Part shown: positions 60,111-64,000 of the stretch, in pieces
How the letters are laid out: each line of letters begins with the position of its first letter
Numbering within the stretch: position 1 is the stretch's first letter
From: an uncultured Clostridium sp.
Lineage (GTDB): Bacteria > Bacillota > Clostridia > Lachnospirales > Lachnospiraceae
NCBI GenBank assembly: GCA_945915475.1
Contig: CAMEFI010000011.1
Coordinates: forward strand, 19,542 to 83,541
Reading direction: 5' to 3'
DNA: 64,000 nucleotides
Made by a program: the position numbers and the translations under genes
Notes under the pieces: generated by a model
Seen by the model: only the letters and a program-made list of their open reading frames with translations
Database searches by the model: none
What the model was told of the DNA's origin: nothing

Positions 60111-63026
60111 CTATTTCGTAAAATATTCATATATATCATCCCGGACGCAATGCTCCAATTTCAATTGAAAATTCATAATTGGTAATTCCTGTCCTTTATC
60201 ATTTTGTATAACGGTTTCTGTCCATGCAATTGGGACTGCTTTTCCCATATAATAAAAGTCGCTACCTTCACCATCGCTTTTCTTTATAAACAGGAAAATC
60301 TTAAGTCCATTTTCCTTTGCATGAATAAGCTGTTGACTCTCCGGACTGTCTTTACTTACCTTGCTTCTGGTCATCCAGCTAAAAATCTGATTATCTACAA
60401 ACTGATCTTCGTATTTTGTACTGCTGGCAATATCTTCTTTTTTCTCATACGTAACAAAAATCGGACAAGTATTATACTTAATTCGATATCCGTATATTGT
60501 AGAACTATCATCTTTTTCCCAATTTAAAATACGGCAAATGTCCTTTCTTGAATATTTCCGGTATAATACAAGATTATCATCATCATGGTTGCTGAACATG
60601 TCTTGGTACCTACGTAATCCATATTCTATTAGACATTTCACTTCATTATAGAAATCTTTGTGTAACATTCTTTCATAGAAAAAATTAGCTCTTTTTTCAC
60701 GTTTTTCCCTTGTCGAATCAACAGATATAAATTCTACTACCGAATATTTTTTCTTTTCTGATTGTGTATTGATAAATTCTTTTTCCAACACTCTTTTTGC
60801 TGAAAAATAATCATTTTCATCAAAGCTGTCACCATAATACATTAACGAATCTATAAACTCATCTTTTTCTAAGACCTGTTTCTCCATCAGAATCTTTAAC
60901 ATCAATAACTCATGGGGACGTTTTCCATTAATCAATATAGACGAAATAAATTCAAGTGCCGCTTCTTCTTCATCCGAAAAGATAACTTTGTAATCCCCAT
61001 CTACCATCCTAACAAACCGGTCATAAGTATTTGCATAATCAATAAATAACATTGGATCAATTTCTCCATATTCAAAAAAATCTAATATGGTAGGCACTTT
61101 ACCGAGTCTATTCTTAAGAAGCATATATTTTTCCTTCAACATTTTCTTTGTTGTTTTAGAATTATCAATAGACTCAAATATTCTCTTCTTCGATACCTCA
61201 TCAAAATGAATCGTCGAACTTCCCGGAATCACCTTAGAACCTTCACGGACATAACGACGAATGGTGTCCTTGTTATAAGTACGATCCCCAGATAATGCAA
61301 TCGGAATCATAAAATTATTCATATAATTCCCAATAAAATCAAGAATGACAACATATTCCTTATCATCTGCTTTTCTAAGTCCTCGTCCCAACTGCTGGAT
61401 GAATACAATAGGACTTTCTGTAGGACGAAGCATAATGACCTGATTAATTTCCGGTATATCAACCCCCTCATTGAATATATCAATTGTAAAAATATAGTCT
61501 AATCGGTCATCTCTATCATCATTCGTCAACCGTTCAATGCAATCTTCCCGCTTTTTCTGGGAATCGTCTCCACAAAGAAATGCAGTATGATATCCCCGAT
61601 TATTGAATTTGTTAGATAACTCGATTGCTTCTTCTTTTCTGCTACAGAAAATCAAACCCTTAACACGGTCACCACTGTAACCATAGTAATTGGCTTTCTC
61701 TATCACATAATCTACACGGGCATCACAAACCAGATTTGCAAAATTACGTACACCCGTATTATCATCAAACACTTCTCCATTTATCTCCAAATCAGTTATA
61801 CCAAAATAGTGAAATGGGCAAAGTAGGTTCTCCTCTAATGCCTGTTGTAAACGAATCTCATAAGCAATATTATGGTCAAATAAATTATAAATATCAAAAT
61901 CATCTGTACGGTCCGGACTAGCTGTCATACCAAGCCAAAATTTGGGTTCAAAATACTGAATAATCCGCTGATAGCTTTCTGCACCAGCACGATGCACCTC
62001 ATCGATTATAATGGTATCAAATTCATCTCTTTGAAACCGATTTAGCGTTTCCTGTTTTGCCATCATCTGCATAGTTGAAAATAAATAATCTGTTTCATAA
62101 TCTTTGGAATTTCCCGAAAGAAGTCCAAAAGTCTTAGTATTGCCAAAAACCTTTTGATAACTCTTGATTGCCTGTTTTGCTATCTGCTCTCTATGTACCA
62201 AAAATAGTACTTTTTTCGGATTATTTTCTCTGAGTGCAAATGCTGATGCATAGGTTTTACCGGTACCTGTCGCAGAAATTAACAACGCTCTTTTTGCTCC
62301 CTCCGCTTGTAATTTTTGCAGATTATGAACAAATGAAAGCTGCATAGAATTCGGCTGTAAACGATATTGGTCAATACATGGAATATCGGCCTGTTTTACT
62401 ATCTTTTTCTGTTTCTGAATCAACTCATAATTCAACCGATATCGTTCTATAAAGTCTTCATAAGATGATGTATACTCTGACTCCCATAACTCAGCAAATT
62501 CTTCTATAATCTGTTGTGCATACTCCCCATGCTCTGTAGATACAAGTCTTGTATTCCATTCTCTATTTGTAGTAAGTGCACTTAAAGTCATATTGGAACT
62601 TCCTACGATAATCCGATAAATTTCTTGATTTTTAAAAATATATCCTTTCGTATGAAATCCAACATTTGAATCATTTGCAGAATACATCCTAAGTTCAATA
62701 TTCTTTAATTCTGCTAATTTTTCTAATGCTTTTGGCTCGCTAAAATTCAGATAGTCTGTGGTCAAAATACGTCCCGGAATGTTCTTTTTTTCTAATTCCT
62801 CTAACACTTGCAACAATGGTGTAATTCCACTCATTGTAATAAATGCAACACTGATAAAAAATTCATCGCAGTTTGACAACTCACTTTCAATAGAAGATAG
62901 AACCTTGCGTCCCTCTTTATAATTGTTTGATATGAATTGCGGTTTGTATGCAAGATTTGAGGGTATTGCCGAGTCAATAAATGCAGTTTGTGTTGCTTGA
63001 TTAAGTTGTGTTATATGTTCATTCAT
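60111..63026 (-). CDS. PLD-nuclease/SF2-helicase protein with DUF3427-like C-terminus
   Basis: A 971-residue protein. The N-terminal phospholipase-D-like domain (about 45-190) has HTKGYIF and GSSNMTLSAL. The SF2 helicase core has SATGTGKTYASAF, motif II DEVHRAG, MTASPDRTD, and QQLGRGLRKADDKEY. A long C-terminal region follows, ending in a beta-rich segment (about 830-970, with YSRKDICRILNWEKDD, FVTYEKKEDIASSTKYEDQF and FFYMGKA-like strands) typical of DUF3427. Such proteins occur in putative defence or repair loci, often near a NUDIX gene as here. It is related to, but clearly different from, the 828-residue helicase 4 kb away. GGGGG lies upstream of the ATG. Confidence 0.88.
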   Translation of the reverse strand: MNEHITQLNQATQTAFIDSAIPSNLAYKPQFISNNYKEGRKVLSSIESELSNCDEFFISVAFITMSGITPLLQVLEELEKKNIPGRILTTDYLNFSEPKALEKLAELKNIELRMYSANDSNVGFHTKGYIFKNQEIYRIIVGSSNMTLSALTTNREWNTRLVSTEHGEYAQQIIEEFAELWESEYTSSYEDFIERYRLNYELIQKQKKIVKQADIPCIDQYRLQPNSMQLSFVHNLQKLQAEGAKRALLISATGTGKTYASAFALRENNPKKVLFLVHREQIAKQAIKSYQKVFGNTKTFGLLSGNSKDYETDYLFSTMQMMAKQETLNRFQRDEFDTIIIDEVHRAGAESYQRIIQYFEPKFWLGMTASPDRTDDFDIYNLFDHNIAYEIRLQQALEENLLCPFHYFGITDLEINGEVFDDNTGVRNFANLVCDARVDYVIEKANYYGYSGDRVKGLIFCSRKEEAIELSNKFNNRGYHTAFLCGDDSQKKREDCIERLTNDDRDDRLDYIFTIDIFNEGVDIPEINQVIMLRPTESPIVFIQQLGRGLRKADDKEYVVILDFIGNYMNNFMIPIALSGDRTYNKDTIRRYVREGSKVIPGSSTIHFDEVSKKRIFESIDNSKTTKKMLKEKYMLLKNRLGKVPTILDFFEYGEIDPMLFIDYANTYDRFVRMVDGDYKVIFSDEEEAALEFISSILINGKRPHELLMLKILMEKQVLEKDEFIDSLMYYGDSFDENDYFSAKRVLEKEFINTQSEKKKYSVVEFISVDSTREKREKRANFFYERMLHKDFYNEVKCLIEYGLRRYQDMFSNHDDDNLVLYRKYSRKDICRILNWEKDDSSTIYGYRIKYNTCPIFVTYEKKEDIASSTKYEDQFVDNQIFSWMTRSKVSKDSPESQQLIHAKENGLKIFLFIKKSDGEGSDFYYMGKAVPIAWTETVIQNDKGQELPIMNFQLKLEHCVRDDIYEYFTK

Positions 63027-63185
63027 TTGTACTATACCCCCAATTATTATGAATATCTTTTACTAAATATTTTATCTCTTAACTTTTAAGGTAACATATG
63101 AACTTTAGTATTCTTGTAAAAATTCTAATATGCAATCTAACTGTTGGGTTGTATATTTGCCTAAATGCAGTCCCCTATCCTCATC

Positions 63186-63410
63186 CTACTTACTCAACTT
63201 GCCCTGTGCAAGATCTCGTTCTGTCAAATACTGAGTAGAAAATGCTGCGTTACATTCCGCAATCTCTTTCGTTCCATTAATATAATCTGCATATAAATCC
63301 CACAGATCCATACCCCCATCTGCACCTAATCCGTCATCATCCGGCAACCATTGTTTAATAAGTGCTATACGCTCTTCCTTTGTTGTGTCCTTAATCAATG
63401 TTGATTTCAT
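63186..63410 (-). CDS. Small hypothetical protein, coupled to the next upstream gene
   Basis: A 74-residue soluble protein (KDTTKEERIALIKQWLPDDD, GGMDLWDLYADYINGTKEIA). I do not recognise it. Its ATG overlaps the stop of the 112-residue gene by 4 bases. The gap to the helicase start is 159 bases, without an obvious terminator, so it may be expressed together with the helicase/NUDIX pair or alone. Confidence 0.7.
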   Translation of the reverse strand: MKSTLIKDTTKEERIALIKQWLPDDDGLGADGGMDLWDLYADYINGTKEIAECNAAFSTQYLTERDLAQGKLSK

Positions 63411-63745
63411 TCGTTCATCTCCTCCACTGCATCAAAATAGTTTTCAATCCATTTATTCTGTCGATTAATTTGCTCTATCTCTTCTGGATTCATCTGATTA
63501 AACAGCCTTTCCGGCGGATATAACTCTCCATCCACACCAATTACTGCTTCATTTCCTTCATCTAAATTCCTCGCATACATCACAGAATCTTCCATTAATA
63601 TAACTTCTTCTCTATAGTCACCAAACGCATCTGGTTCTACGCTACGCAACAACACTTTAACCATTGGTACATAGTCATCCGGTCTCGCTTCACAGCCATA
63701 GTCGTCCTCATCTATTCGTATTATGATGTATTTTTCTTCTTCCAT
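63407..63745 (-). CDS. Hypothetical acidic protein
   Basis: A 112-residue acidic protein (EEEKYIIIRIDEDDYGCEARP, VKVLLRSVEPDAFGDYREEV, YPPERLFNQMNPEEIEQINRQ). Strand-rich N-terminal half and helical end. I start at ATG 63745 because GGAGAG lies 7 bases upstream; the longer frame begins at a TTG across that site. It overlaps the 74-residue gene by 4 bases. Unknown function. Confidence 0.7.
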   Translation of the reverse strand: MEEEKYIIIRIDEDDYGCEARPDDYVPMVKVLLRSVEPDAFGDYREEVILMEDSVMYARNLDEGNEAVIGVDGELYPPERLFNQMNPEEIEQINRQNKWIENYFDAVEEMNE

Positions 63746-63761
63746 CTCAATTCTCTCCAAC

Positions 63762-63804
63762 AAAAAAGGTTATACCAATTTCTGTCACTAGTATAACCTT
63801 TTTT
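63762..63804 (-). terminator. Bidirectional-looking terminator upstream of the small gene pair
   Basis: AAAAAAGGTTATAC (63762-63775) pairs with GTATAACCTTTTTT (63791-63804) around a 15-base loop. On the minus strand it follows the stop codon of the partial gene at the window edge (63808-63810) by three bases, so it ends that gene. Confidence 0.8.
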
Positions 63805-63807
63805 CGT

Positions 63808-64000
63808 TCAATATACAATTATCATCTTTCTAGAGTTTACAGTACAAATAACTTGTGGAATAACTGGTGGAATCTCCTCAGTTGATACCCTAGTAAACGT
63901 AATGGAAACCTCTTCATCAACTGATTTTAGGTTATTCTGCCAATAGTTGTAAACGGCAAGTACTTTTCCATATTTTTTGGCAATTAATTTTCCATAAAAA
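63808..64000 (-). CDS. Partial CDS at the right edge (C-terminus only)
   Basis: A frame is open from the window edge to TGA at 63808-63810. It encodes at least 64 residues, including YGKLIAKKYGKVLAVYNYW, VDEEVSITFTRVSTEEIPP and a final SRKMIIVY. A terminator directly after the stop supports a true gene end. The family cannot be recognised from this fragment. Confidence 0.6.
   Translation of the reverse strand, partial: FYGKLIAKKYGKVLAVYNYWQNNLKSVDEEVSITFTRVSTEEIPPVIPQVICTVNSRKMIIVY

Overview
The window looks like chromosomal DNA from a low-GC anaerobic Firmicute of the family Lachnospiraceae (gut Clostridia). The evidence is the gene content: spoVG, paired glgC/glgD, an HydF maturase for [FeFe]-hydrogenase, a choloylglycine (bile-salt) hydrolase, BspA-type leucine-rich surface proteins, a T-box leader, strong AGGAGG-type ribosome binding sites and sigma-A promoters. 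I cannot name a genus from sequence alone. No rRNA, tRNA, CRISPR array, complete insertion sequence or prophage is visible.

Layout. 1-16.3 kb is a long leftward block of housekeeping genes: a partial foldase-like lipoprotein, a membrane-anchored PpiC-type foldase, mfd, yhaM, a histidine kinase/response regulator pair, mutS2 (rqcU), trmL, an aminotransferase with an Lrp regulator, an AIR-synthase-like protein, a VanW protein and a 35-residue membrane peptide. 16.3-19.8 kb runs rightward and carries an ECF sigma factor overlapping a membrane-anchored beta-propeller protein that is probably its anti-sigma sensor. 19.8-25.3 kb is leftward: pth, a uridyltransferase-only GlmU relative, a secreted leucine-rich-repeat protein, spoVG, glgD and glgC. 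25.7-34.2 kb alternates: asnS, a chemoreceptor, an orphan BMP-type lipoprotein, a thioesterase with a coiled-coil protein, superoxide dismutase and hydF. 34.2-48 kb holds a C39-like protein that has lost its catalytic residues, a transaldolase-type aldolase with a DUF1294 protein, the bile-salt hydrolase, a MATE exporter, a T-box-controlled CstA-type transporter, a large CAP/leucine-rich surface protein, a three-gene zinc-ribbon/membrane cluster and argG.

48-64 kb is more accessory: a Lon-like AAA+ protein without a protease domain, an HD-GYP protein, a DUF1653 protein, a DEDDh exonuclease, a truncated PD-(D/E)XK transposase-family gene, and two separate PLD-nuclease/SF2-helicase genes. One helicase is coupled to a methyltransferase, the other (with a DUF3427-like C-terminus) to a NUDIX hydrolase. 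A DUF2975/HTH regulatory pair, a DapB-fold dehydrogenase and small unknown genes lie between and around them.

The most unusual non-coding signals are two strongly structured intergenic elements (34.33-34.53 kb and 50.93-51.14 kb) that share a CTGCTTGCAG hairpin tip and may belong to one repeat family, the T-box in front of a CstA transporter, and a small three-way-junction-like leader in front of argG. The best candidate for a poorly described system is the pair of PLD-helicase loci at 53.4-56.4 kb and 59.6-63.0 kb. Where the longest open frame was contradicted by ribosome-binding-site or promoter position, I moved the start and said so in the entry.
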